Both the position numbers and the translations under genes were made by a program. 12,465 bases of DNA from an archaeon (GTDB lineage: Archaea; Methanobacteriota; Methanobacteria; Methanobacteriales; Methanobacteriaceae): NCBI GenBank assembly GCA_024409165.1, contig JAKSUE010000012.1, positions 1 through 12,465 of the forward strand, read 5' to 3'. The notes below the pieces were generated by a model, which was given only the letters and a program-made list of their open reading frames with translations, did not search any database and was not told the origin of the DNA. Below are positions 1 through 6,267 of the stretch, piece after piece; position 1 is the first letter of the stretch, and each line of letters opens with the position of its first letter.

Positions 1-56
1 AAAAATATTCTCCAGGTGTAGCTCATATTGTGGTGGATGCTAAGATTCATGAATAA
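1..56 (+). CDS. C-terminal end of an unidentified protein (partial)
   Basis: The reading frame beginning at base 3 is open to a TAA at 54-56 and would encode a 17-residue tail, KYSPGVAHIVVDAKIHE. The other two plus frames stop at 19-21 and 41-43. The tail has a plausible protein composition, and a hairpin followed by a T-run lies just downstream at 77-99, as expected at a gene end. The gene would be convergent with cofG. I do not recognise the family from so short a piece, and it could still be chance. Confidence 0.4.
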   Translation, partial: KYSPGVAHIVVDAKIHE

Positions 57-76
57 TTAATTGATTTTAATTAATT

Positions 77-99
77 AAATTATTTATTAATAATTTTTT
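77..99 (+). terminator. Hairpin plus T-run terminator after the partial gene
   Basis: AAATTATT (77-84) and AATAATTT (89-96) pair perfectly around a TATT loop, and the right arm runs into six Ts at 94-99. It lies between the end of the partial plus-strand gene and the end of convergent cofG. The stem is pure AT, so T-rich termination may matter more than the hairpin. Confidence 0.45.
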
Positions 100-117
100 A
101 TTACTACTTATTTATAT

Positions 118-1239
118 TCAATTTTCTATTTTATCTTGTAATTCTTGAGCTTTTTTTAATAATTCTGGATTTTCTAAGTATTCTGAATTTATGTATTTTT
201 TGTAAATAGCCAATCTTTCTTTTAATTTTAAACCTGTGTCATTAGTTAATTTTTCAAGATGGTCTAATGTTGGCCATGGTGAGCTTGGATTTACATAATC
301 TTCACTGAGTGGAGAAACTCCTCCCCAGTCATCAGTTCCACAGATTAAGAATATTTGGCTTGTATCATAGTTTAAGTTAGGTGGGACTTGTACAGAGACG
401 CCTTGGAATAATAATTGTGCTGCTGCAACGGTTCTTATCATATCTAAAAGACTTGGTTGGCTATGATTTTCCATTTCAATTCCAGGACTTGGTGTGAAGT
501 TTTGAATAATGACTTCTTGAATATGTCCGTATTTGTCTTGGATTTTTTTAATTTCAAGTAATGAGTCAGCTATTTCTTCTTTTTTTTCTCCAATTCCAAT
601 TAATATTCCAGTTGTATATGGGATTTTGAGTTTTCCAGCATTTTCAATTGTTTGGAGTCTAATTTTAGGATGTTTTCCTGGACTTTTTTTATGAGCTATT
701 GTTTCCATTAAGCGTTCTGATGAACTTTCTAACATCATTCCCATAGAAACATTATATTCTTTGAGTTTTTTCATAGATTCAAAAGAGAAGTTTCCAGCAT
801 TGGTATGTGGTAAAAGATTAGTTTCTTCAATAGTCATTTTACAGATATCATAAATATAATCAGTCATATTTTCATATCCAAATTCAGATAATCTGTCTTG
901 TACTGCTTTTTCTGTATCTGCATCTTCACCCATTGTAAATAATGCTTCTTTACAACCGTATTTTTCAGCTTCTTTTAATGTAGATAAAACTTCTTCTTTT
1001 GTTTTAAGTAAAATTGCCTCAGGGTCATTCGGATTTTTTTTAAATGCACAGTAACCACAATCATTTCTACATATTTCAGTTAATGGAATGAAAACATTTT
1101 TAGAATATGTTACATAATCATGTTCTCTTTTAGAATTAGCTAATTTCATTATTTCGAGAATATCTTCTCTTTCTGCATTTAAGATAAACATGATGTCTTG
1201 TTTAGTTATATTTTCTAAATCAAATTGTGGTAATGGCAT
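118..1239 (-). CDS. cofG: 7,8-didemethyl-8-hydroxy-5-deazariboflavin (FO) synthase subunit CofG
   Basis: CofG is a radical SAM enzyme which, with CofH, makes FO, the deazaflavin chromophore of coenzyme F420, the hydride carrier of methanogenesis. The 373-residue protein is of normal length for archaeal CofG, which is separate from CofH. The radical SAM cluster motif CxxxCxxC is at Cys57, Cys61 and Cys64 (CRNDCGYC) after VFIPLTEIC. Other family features are FTMGEDAD (101-108), HTNAGNFS (145-152), GMMLESSSERL (167-177), QNFTPSPG (246-253), PPNLNYD (286-292) and CGTDDWGGVSPL (300-311), which is characteristic of CofG/CofH. The start ATG is preceded by AGGTGA at 1244-1249. The gene is the last of a minus-strand series after DUF2120 and mptA, with an 88-base gap. 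cofH is not in the window. Identification is firm. Confidence 0.95.
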   Translation of the reverse strand: MPLPQFDLENITKQDIMFILNAEREDILEIMKLANSKREHDYVTYSKNVFIPLTEICRNDCGYCAFKKNPNDPEAILLKTKEEVLSTLKEAEKYGCKEALFTMGEDADTEKAVQDRLSEFGYENMTDYIYDICKMTIEETNLLPHTNAGNFSFESMKKLKEYNVSMGMMLESSSERLMETIAHKKSPGKHPKIRLQTIENAGKLKIPYTTGILIGIGEKKEEIADSLLEIKKIQDKYGHIQEVIIQNFTPSPGIEMENHSQPSLLDMIRTVAAAQLLFQGVSVQVPPNLNYDTSQIFLICGTDDWGGVSPLSEDYVNPSSPWPTLDHLEKLTNDTGLKLKERLAIYKKYINSEYLENPELLKKAQELQDKIEN

Positions 1240-1263
1240 TTTTTCACCTAATTTATTATATTC

Positions 1264-1299
1264 ATTATCTTTATTATCTTTATTACCCTTATTATCTGT
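1264..1299. repeat. Four 9-bp tandem units upstream of cofG
   Basis: The unit ATTATCTTT occurs at 1264-1272 and 1273-1281, then as diverged copies at 1282-1290 (ATTACCCTT) and 1291-1299 (ATTATCTGT). It lies in the 88-base gap between the DUF2120 stop and the cofG ribosome binding site, so it is in the cofG leader or promoter. Function unknown; it may be simple replication slippage. Confidence 0.6.
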
Positions 1300-1327
1300 T
1301 TTTTATTTTTCTATGATTATTATTTAA

Positions 1328-1771
1328 TTAAGCATCATTATCGGATACTGTTATTTCAACATAGAGTGGTCCAAATCCAGATTTGTCTTTCCATGTAGCT
1401 ACGAATGCAGTAGCATGTTTCATTTTAATTAATCTGGTTTCTACTTTTAACCCCATAGATTCTAAATTTTCAGTCATTTTTTTAATTCCACCAGTATCTG
1501 GTGCAGATTCAATATCCATAGCTTCTCTAAGTTGAGTGTCTATTTTTTCAATAAAGTTTTTTCCAGTATCACTATCAATTGAAATTATTTCTCCGCCAAA
1601 TACACTTTCTAATTCATCTATTTTAGGACCCATTTCTTCAAGAGTTATGTTATCTGCAGATATTCCTCTTACAATAAGTATTTTATCACTACTGTATGCA
1701 GCTCTTGATCCTTTAAATGCATTATAATGTCCTACAAATTGTCCTGTAATTTTTGGTAATAAATGTCCCAT
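1328..1771 (-). CDS. DUF2120-family protein, function unknown
   Basis: A 147-residue soluble protein that I recognise, with moderate confidence, as the archaeal DUF2120 family. The N-terminal part GHLLPKITGQFVGHYNAFKGSRA (2-24) followed by ILIVRGIS (32-39) is the family-like signature. The rest alternates predicted strands and helices: FGGEIISID (58-66), a helical stretch at 72-86, HATAFVATWKD (119-129) and PLYVEITVSD (135-144). There is no signal peptide, membrane segment, cysteine or obvious catalytic motif. The start ATG has GTGAT at 1775-1779. It lies between mptA and cofG on the same strand, so a link to pterin or deazaflavin cofactors is possible but only suggested by position. Two palindromic sites upstream (1802-1854) may regulate it. 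Confidence 0.8.
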   Translation of the reverse strand: MGHLLPKITGQFVGHYNAFKGSRAAYSSDKILIVRGISADNITLEEMGPKIDELESVFGGEIISIDSDTGKNFIEKIDTQLREAMDIESAPDTGGIKKMTENLESMGLKVETRLIKMKHATAFVATWKDKSGFGPLYVEITVSDNDA

Positions 1772-1801
1772 ATTATCACTTTAAATTTTTAATTATTTAT
1801 T

Positions 1802-1854
1802 AAGTTAAACTTTAATTAGTATTATTCTTATTATCAAAGTTTAAACTTTAATTA
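1802..1854. promoter_or_regulatory. Two operator-like palindromes upstream of the DUF2120 gene
   Basis: AAAGTTTAAACTTT at 1836-1849 is a perfect 14-bp palindrome. A second site, AAGTT-A-AACTT at 1802-1812, is a palindrome with a one-base centre. Both extend into the same flank, so TTAAACTTTAATTA is repeated exactly at 1805-1818 and 1841-1854, 36 bp apart. Read toward the DUF2120 gene, a TATA-like TTTTATAAAA lies further upstream near 1885-1895, which would put the sites near or just after the transcription start. This is consistent with a repressor binding two sites, but no factor is known. Confidence 0.4.
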
Positions 1855-1936
1855 TATTAATTTTAGTTTATTTTATTATTAATATTTTTATAAAATACAC
1901 TTGTTATGTGGGATATTGAGTTAATAAAATTGATTC

Positions 1937-1993
1937 TTATTAATTTTTATTAATAATTTTATTAAAAAAAGTATTACTTATGTTGTAAAAAAA
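1937..1993 (-). terminator. T-runs and hairpin downstream of mptA
   Basis: Read on the minus strand after the mptA stop there are seven Ts (A7 at 1987-1993), then a second seven-T tract (1965-1971 region), then a perfect 8-bp hairpin, TTATTAAT (1937-1944) with ATTAATAA (1949-1956) around a TTTT loop. Poly-U tracts are the usual intrinsic termination signal of euryarchaea, so mptA transcripts probably end here and the DUF2120 gene likely has its own promoter. Confidence 0.45.
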
Positions 1994-2009
1994 TAAAATA
2001 GGAAAGAAA

Positions 2010-2954
2010 TTATTCTTCCCAATTAAGTTCTTCTTTTAAAGATCCAAGTGTGGATACTTTTTCTGCAAATGCATTGTGTCTGTGGATACTTTCATGGTTT
2101 ACTTGTCTGAAAGTAATTAAAGTATCATCTGGAAGATCTGAATATTCTTCAATGATTTTTTCAACCATGTTTCTAACACAATCTTCAACAAAAACAGGGT
2201 TTTTGTGAGCATTCATTACAGTAGCATTTTCATCAGGACGTTTTAAAAGTCCACATACTGGTGAACTCATAGAACTTTCAATAATCTCTATGATTTTTTC
2301 CCCTTCAACATTTTGATGTTCTGGAACTTCAATAAGGATAGTTCCTACACCTCTTTGGTTATGTGAAGCGAAAGTTACAGTATCTAAAACTTTTGCACAT
2401 GTTTCTTCATCTAAGAATTCAAGTAATTTAACTCTATCAGCTTCTCTTACAGATTCTTGAGCACATGGACAAACAGTCATACCGACTACTTCAGCACCTA
2501 TACTTTTACGTATAGTGATTTCACCATTTTCATCACGAATTCCTACAGCATTAGCTATTAATTTAGCCATTTCTTGTGATTCTTTGTTAGTTACTGGTGA
2601 TTCTCTTGTAAACATAAAATCACTAGTCATATTAACTTCAACACGTGCTGCATATTCATGCTTTTCAAGCATTCTTTTAACAATATTTGCACAAATAGAT
2701 TCTACTCCAATAGTTGAATTAGAAACTACCTCATCAACAACTTCACTAATTGCCTCAGGACTTCTGGACATATGAATACCTTTTTGATTACTTGGTAAAT
2801 CCACAAAAGCATCAAAAGTAGGTATTAAGATTATTGGTCTTTTTTCTCCTCTTTCGAGTCTTAAAAGTTTTTTAACTCCTGTGACTCCTACTCTACTCAA
2901 ATGGATAGCTATACGTGGAGCATCACCTTGAGTATCAGGGAAACAAACTGCCAT
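2010..2954 (-). CDS. mptA: GTP cyclohydrolase MptA (FolE2/type IV)
   Basis: MptA is a Fe(II)-dependent GTP cyclohydrolase that opens GTP to 7,8-dihydroneopterin 2',3'-cyclic phosphate, the first step toward tetrahydromethanopterin. The 314-residue length is typical. The N-terminus (FPDTQ 5-9, SRVGVTGVKKL 20-30, PTFDAFVDLP 45-54, KGIHMSRSPEA 58-68) is the MptA/FolE2 signature. GMTVCPCAQES (158-168) holds the conserved cysteine region, and SHNQRG (197-202) and VNHESIHRHNAFAE (285-298) supply family histidines and glutamates. The start ATG has GTGAT at 2958-2962. It sits between the Lrp-type regulator (152-base gap) and the DUF2120 gene (238-base gap), so it probably has its own promoter. Identification is firm. 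Confidence 0.95.
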   Translation of the reverse strand: MAVCFPDTQGDAPRIAIHLSRVGVTGVKKLLRLERGEKRPIILIPTFDAFVDLPSNQKGIHMSRSPEAISEVVDEVVSNSTIGVESICANIVKRMLEKHEYAARVEVNMTSDFMFTRESPVTNKESQEMAKLIANAVGIRDENGEITIRKSIGAEVVGMTVCPCAQESVREADRVKLLEFLDEETCAKVLDTVTFASHNQRGVGTILIEVPEHQNVEGEKIIEIIESSMSSPVCGLLKRPDENATVMNAHKNPVFVEDCVRNMVEKIIEEYSDLPDDTLITFRQVNHESIHRHNAFAEKVSTLGSLKEELNWEE

Positions 2955-2990
2955 TTTATCACGACTTGTATAATTTATTTTTTTATTTAA

Positions 2991-3038
2991 TAGTTAATTA
3001 ATTAATTTAATTAATTAGTTTAATTAGTTAATTAATTG
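2991..3038. repeat. TTAATTAA-type low-complexity tract upstream of mptA
   Basis: The 48 bases are almost only permutations of TTAATTAA/TTAATTAG, which is self-complementary, so the tract can pair with itself in many registers. It lies in the 152-base gap between the regulator stop and the mptA start. Between it and the start is a TATA-like AAATTATA on the minus strand. A second short tract of repeated TAATTATAA follows at about 3080-3102. Probably AT-rich spacer; no specific role is claimed. Confidence 0.45.
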
Positions 3039-3106
3039 TAATTTAAGTATTTTAATAATTTTTATGTTCGTCAAATAAGATAATTATAATAATTATAATA
3101 ATTGAA

Positions 3107-3586
3107 TTAAAGTATATTTGCAGAACCCATATCCTCTTTTACAACATTAAGTACTGTTTGAGTGTAAGTTCTTTCAATACTTGGTTCTTTAAGTAATTGT
3201 TTAAGGAAAACATCTAATTCATCAGTATCCTTGAATTTTGCAATTAAAATTGCGTCATATTCTCCGGTGACATCGTAAATTCCTACAATATTCTTATTAG
3301 ATGCTGTTTTATTCTCCCAACTTTCAAGTTCTCCACCGTTTACTTTTACTCCGATGATACTTGTAAATTGGTATCCTAATTTTCTGTGATTTAATACTGG
3401 TGCAAATTTTTCAATAACTCCAGATTTTAACATTTTGTCAATACGGTTATGAACAGTACCAACAGAAATTCCTAAATCGCGGGAAATTTGTCTGTATGAA
3501 ATTCTAACATCGTCATTAATAATTTTAAGAATTTTAATGTCAGTTTCATCTAATTTGACTATTTCTTCTTTTTTCTTAGCACACAT
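3107..3586 (-). CDS. Lrp/AsnC-family transcriptional regulator
   Basis: A 159-residue DNA-binding regulator. The N-terminal winged helix-turn-helix is clear: LDETDIKILKIINDD (12-26), then SYRQISRDLGISVGTVHNRIDKM (30-52), followed by GVIEKFAPVLN (56-66). The C-terminal RAM/ligand domain spans about 72-150, with GIYDVTGEYDAILIAKF (102-118) and a closing VLNVVKED. Such proteins form dimers and higher oligomers and often sense amino acids; the effector here is unknown. A GTG nine bases upstream (3593-3595) would give 162 residues, but that GTG lies inside AAGTGA (3592-3597), the likely ribosome binding site, so the ATG at 3584-3586 is chosen. An inverted repeat enclosing a TATA-like box at 3730-3755 may be part of its own control region. 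mptA follows on the same strand. Confidence 0.9.
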   Translation of the reverse strand: MCAKKKEEIVKLDETDIKILKIINDDVRISYRQISRDLGISVGTVHNRIDKMLKSGVIEKFAPVLNHRKLGYQFTSIIGVKVNGGELESWENKTASNKNIVGIYDVTGEYDAILIAKFKDTDELDVFLKQLLKEPSIERTYTQTVLNVVKEDMGSANIL

Positions 3587-4038
3587 AGGTTTCACTTCTT
3601 AATACATTTTTCAATATCAATTTTAATTTTTAAAATTATCTTAATTCAGTTAAAATAATTTAAATTAATAATTGAACATTGTTTAATATTTTAATATTAT
3701 ATTTTTATTATTTATAAAAGTTATGTTATTTGTCTCCAAACTATATATGAGACAACTATTTTTTATGCTATTTTACTATAAAATTAGTCTTTTTTATTAT
3801 TTTTTTTAAAATTTTCATGTTTTATACATAATTTTACTTCATTTTAAAAATTATTATTCTTTTATAAAATTCTTATTTTATGAACTTTTTATTCTTTTAT
3901 AAGATTATTATTATATTGTAAAATTATTATCATTTCATATGTTTTTTACAATTTAAAAGCAAGATTGAAGTTATTTTTGAGTAAAACTTTTAAATTAGTT
4001 TTAACTTAATATTTATAATTGATTTTAAGGTGTTTATT
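3587..4038. other. 452-base AT-rich divergent intergenic region
   Basis: It separates the minus-strand Lrp-type regulator from the plus-strand ribbon-helix-helix protein. It holds the inverted repeat at 3730-3755, an exact 14-bp direct repeat TTATTCTTTTATAA at 3854-3867 and 3889-3902 (35 bp apart), and several oligo-T runs around 3790-3815. A possible BRE/TATA pair for the downstream gene is AAAAC-TTTTAAAT at 3984-3996, which would give a short leader. I found no convincing coding frame, tRNA or GC-rich structured RNA in it. Confidence 0.5.
3730..3755. promoter_or_regulatory. Inverted repeat TTGTCTC-N12-GAGACAA enclosing a TATA-like box
   Basis: TTGTCTC (3730-3736) and GAGACAA (3749-3755) are perfect inverted copies, and the 12-base spacer CAAACTATATAT contains a TATA-like run. 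The arms are conspicuously GC-rich against the surrounding AT sequence. The arrangement suits an operator whose occupation would block TBP/TFB. It could serve the regulator gene on the minus strand (about 144 bases from its start) or a plus-strand transcript. On the plus strand it is followed by six Ts (3759-3764), so a terminator hairpin is an alternative. Confidence 0.4.
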
Positions 4039-4224
4039 ATGACTGATTCTAAAAAAAGACCTACAAGAAAAACAACAATTGCAGTTGATTGTGAAATTGA
4101 TTTAAAATTTAAAAAAATTGCAGCTTCTAAATTTAATTTTGCCCACGGATGGTATACAAAAGCAGTAAATGAAGCACTTAAAGAATGGGTGGAAAATAAT
4201 GAAAAATATTTTAAATTAGATTAA
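4039..4224 (+). CDS. Small ribbon-helix-helix-like protein (putative DNA-binding)
   Basis: A 61-residue protein with a basic N-terminus (SKKRPTRK, 4-11), a short strand TTIAVDCEI (12-20), a helix DLKFKKIAASKF (21-32), a turn NFAHGW (33-38) and a second helix YTKAVNEALKEWVENN (39-54). This strand-helix-turn-helix order and size fit the ribbon-helix-helix (MetJ/Arc/CopG-like) fold, which binds DNA as a dimer through the strand. The fold call is by eye only. A GTG at 4030 gives three more residues, but it is part of the ribosome binding site AAGGTG (4027-4032), so ATG 4039 is used. No toxin gene adjoins it: the next gene downstream is convergent dtd, so a toxin-antitoxin role is unsupported. It could act as a stand-alone regulator. 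Confidence 0.75.
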   Translation: MTDSKKRPTRKTTIAVDCEIDLKFKKIAASKFNFAHGWYTKAVNEALKEWVENNEKYFKLD

Positions 4225-4271
4225 ATTTAATTATTTTAGATTATATTTATCATTTAATCGATTAGTTGTTA

Positions 4272-4712
4272 TTAATTAAATTCTTTTTCTATAACTATTG
4301 TTACAGGACCATCATTAATTAATTGAACATTCATCATAGCTCCAAAAGATCCAGTTTCTGTGTGAATTTGTTCACTGCATTTATCACAGAAATAATCATA
4401 TAAAACTTCAGCATCTTTGAAATTCATTGCATTATGAAATGAAGGTCTGTGTTTTTTGTGAGAACTATGTAATGTAAATTGAGATATTAATAATACTTCT
4501 CCATCAACATCTTGAACAGATTTATTCATTTTTCCTTCATCATCAGGGAATATTCTCATCTTTAATAATTTATTTATTAAATAATCTGCTTCTTCAGTTG
4601 TATCTCCTTCTTTAAGGCCAATTAAAACCATAAGTCCTTTCTTAATTTGACCTACAATTTCTCCTTCTACTTCAACACTTGCTTCAGATACTCTTTGAAT
4701 TACTAATTTCAT
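4272..4712 (-). CDS. dtd: D-aminoacyl-tRNA deacylase, DTD1 type
   Basis: DTD hydrolyses D-amino acids (and glycine mischarged on tRNA-Ala) from tRNA, keeping them out of translation. The 146-residue length is standard. The two active-site motifs are present: SQFTL (77-81) and the Gly-cisPro motif in NDGPVT (133-138). The N-terminus MKLVIQRVSEASVEVEGE, FPDDEGKMNKSV (55-66) and RPSFHNAM (89-96) agree with bacterial and eukaryotic DTD. The loop between SQFTL and RPSF is seven residues (HSSHKKH); as I recall, E. coli Dtd has eight and human DTD1 seven. Most archaea use the unrelated DTD2, so this type may have been acquired by transfer. The start ATG has GGTGA at 4720-4724. It follows trm1 on the same strand after 59 bases and may be cotranscribed. 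Confidence 0.93.
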   Translation of the reverse strand: MKLVIQRVSEASVEVEGEIVGQIKKGLMVLIGLKEGDTTEEADYLINKLLKMRIFPDDEGKMNKSVQDVDGEVLLISQFTLHSSHKKHRPSFHNAMNFKDAEVLYDYFCDKCSEQIHTETGSFGAMMNVQLINDGPVTIVIEKEFN

Positions 4713-4734
4713 ATTATTTTCACCAATATGAATC

Positions 4735-4767
4735 TTCTATTTAATTTCTATTTAATTTCTATTTAGT
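4735..4767. repeat. Three 11-bp tandem units between trm1 and dtd
   Basis: TTCTATTTAAT occurs at 4735-4745 and 4746-4756, with a third copy at 4757-4767 differing by one base (G for A). The units fill more than half of the 59-base gap between the trm1 stop and the dtd start, ending about 10 bases before the dtd ribosome binding site. Copy number could vary between strains; role unknown. Confidence 0.65.
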
Positions 4768-4771
4768 ATTA

Positions 4772-5983
4772 TTAATTTAATTCTCCCTCTGCATCAAGTT
4801 CTTTAATCATATCTAATATTTCTTTACTTGTTGCTTCGGTTTTAATTCCAAGTGGATCGTAGTGGGTTTTTATAGCTTGGAATCCATGTTGTTCAAGTTT
4901 ATTTATGAATACGTCTAATTTAGGAGAACTTACATGTAATAATCTGCACATTTTATGGATATGATAGAATGTTGCAGGGGCTTCAGCTTCGTCTCTGCAT
5001 TGGTTTAAAAGTTTTAAGAGTTTATCTTTTGTATTGAGTTCTTTTTCTTCTGAAGTTTTTATCATTTCTTCAATAAACTCTTTGTTTTGTATTGGACCAA
5101 GCCACATTGGACCTGCAGTTATGAGTTTTTCTCCACATTCTGGACAATATTCAGGGATACATCCTGCAAGGCCTCCGTCTACAACTACTCTGTGTAAACA
5201 TTTATTACAGTGTCCGATATATCCAATGTTTTTTAAGGATTTATCAGTTGCTTTTGAACCTTTTTTAACTTTCATATAAACTCTCATATAGTGTTCTGTA
5301 CTATGAGACATTTTAACTTCAATATATTTTTGATATTTAGCAAGGGTTAAAGCAACAAAACCAGTTAATATACGGATTCCATTTTCATGGTAGTATTCGC
5401 TTCTATAAGGTTTTGCATTGTATTTTCTGATACATGGTGCTTTATAGGTTCCAGAAAGACAAGATGTATCAGTTGCAGTCACACATAATAATGAATCTCT
5501 TTTTAAATTATAACAGGCAGAATCTAAGAATGGTGATGGAGTTCCAAATGGATCAATATCAATAACATCGAATTTTCCCATATTATTTCTAAGTTCGATA
5601 TTTGCTTCTTTTTGGTCAATTATCACTTCAACATCGTTATTTTCAGCATTGATTTCTGTAAATTTATTTGCAAGTGAATTAATATCATTAATATTTACTT
5701 CTCCACATCCATCAATTTCTTTTTTATAACGAATTCCTCTTATTCCACTTCCACCAAATAAATCACAGATATTAATTTCTCTATCTACTTCTTTTTGGTA
5801 AGTTTGAAGTGCAAGAATAGACATATCTCTATTAAATTCCATTTTTGGATTATAAAAAACAGGAGCATCAGATGAGACTTTATCAAAATCAGGGAATGTA
5901 ATTTCCGCTTTTCCTTCTTTAATTATTTTAAGTTCATCTTCAGTATAATTAAATTCTATATCTTCATTAGTTTTTTCATCCAT
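4772..5983 (-). CDS. trm1: tRNA (guanine(26)-N2)-dimethyltransferase Trm1
   Basis: Trm1 methylates N2 of G26 in tRNA, usually twice, using S-adenosylmethionine. The 403-residue length is typical for archaeal Trm1. The N-terminal part has FYNPKMEFNRDMS (43-55), a Trm1 hallmark. The SAM-binding loop is DLFGGSGIRGIRY (74-86) and the catalytic-region motif is DIDPFGTP (142-149), followed by TATDTSCLSGTY (169-180). The C-terminal domain has a zinc site of two CxxC pairs, Cys259/Cys262 and Cys280/Cys283, then GPMWLGP (291-297). The start ATG is preceded by AGGAGAG (5991-5997); the same TCTCCTATTTT block recurs 28 bases upstream. It is divergent from the aminotransferase gene and probably leads a trm1-dtd unit. 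Identification is firm. Confidence 0.95.
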   Translation of the reverse strand: MDEKTNEDIEFNYTEDELKIIKEGKAEITFPDFDKVSSDAPVFYNPKMEFNRDMSILALQTYQKEVDREINICDLFGGSGIRGIRYKKEIDGCGEVNINDINSLANKFTEINAENNDVEVIIDQKEANIELRNNMGKFDVIDIDPFGTPSPFLDSACYNLKRDSLLCVTATDTSCLSGTYKAPCIRKYNAKPYRSEYYHENGIRILTGFVALTLAKYQKYIEVKMSHSTEHYMRVYMKVKKGSKATDKSLKNIGYIGHCNKCLHRVVVDGGLAGCIPEYCPECGEKLITAGPMWLGPIQNKEFIEEMIKTSEEKELNTKDKLLKLLNQCRDEAEAPATFYHIHKMCRLLHVSSPKLDVFINKLEQHGFQAIKTHYDPLGIKTEATSKEILDMIKELDAEGELN

Positions 5984-6267
5984 TTTTTTACTCTCCTATT
6001 TTTTATTGTCTATTTTTAGTCTCCTATTTTCTTATTTTTTCTTATTATAATTACTTATATTAATTATTTAGTTTTTCTTTATTAATTTTTACTAAATTTT
6101 AGGATGTTTTTTATTAATTTTTAGGATAATTTATAAATAAATTTTAATTTTTTGGTAAGATTAATATATTACAAAAAATATATAATAAGATAATATAATT
6201 AGATAATATATTAGAATTATTATTCGATATTTTTTACATTTATTATAATTTTTATTTAGGTGAAAAT
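5984..6267. promoter_or_regulatory. Divergent control region between trm1 and the aminotransferase gene
   Basis: This 284-base gap must hold promoters for both directions. On the plus strand the best candidate is an A-rich BRE followed by ATATATAA at about 6173-6186, giving a leader of roughly 55 bases. A second TATA-like TTTATAAAT lies near 6130-6138. On the minus strand TTAATATAAG near 6055-6064 could serve trm1. A 13-bp near-repeat, AGATAATATA plus three bases, occurs at 6188-6200 and 6201-6213. TCTCCTATTTT is duplicated at 5992-6002 and 6020-6030. Box assignments are by eye and tentative in such AT-rich DNA. Confidence 0.4.

Noticed and set aside
1896..1920. Locally more GC-rich stretch in the DUF2120-mptA gap as a structured RNA
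   Set aside because: No stable stem could be drawn within it and it is too short for a known RNA family.
2991..3038. Possible replication origin or CRISPR-like array in the TTAATTAA tract
   Set aside because: There are no regular spacers, no origin-recognition-box-like motif and no cdc6/orc1 gene nearby; it is low-complexity sequence.
3723..3809. A 28-codon plus-strand ORF crossing the inverted repeat
   Set aside because: It has no ribosome binding site, and its composition (mostly Phe, Leu, Tyr, Ile) is what AT-rich non-coding DNA yields.
4039..4224. Antitoxin of a toxin-antitoxin pair
   Set aside because: No small toxin-like gene adjoins it on the same strand; the neighbours are dtd (convergent) and a distant Lrp-type gene.
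4255..4264. Palindrome TAATCGATTA between the two convergent gene ends
   Set aside because: Ten bases are too short to separate from chance in AT-rich DNA, and it has no promoter or terminator context.
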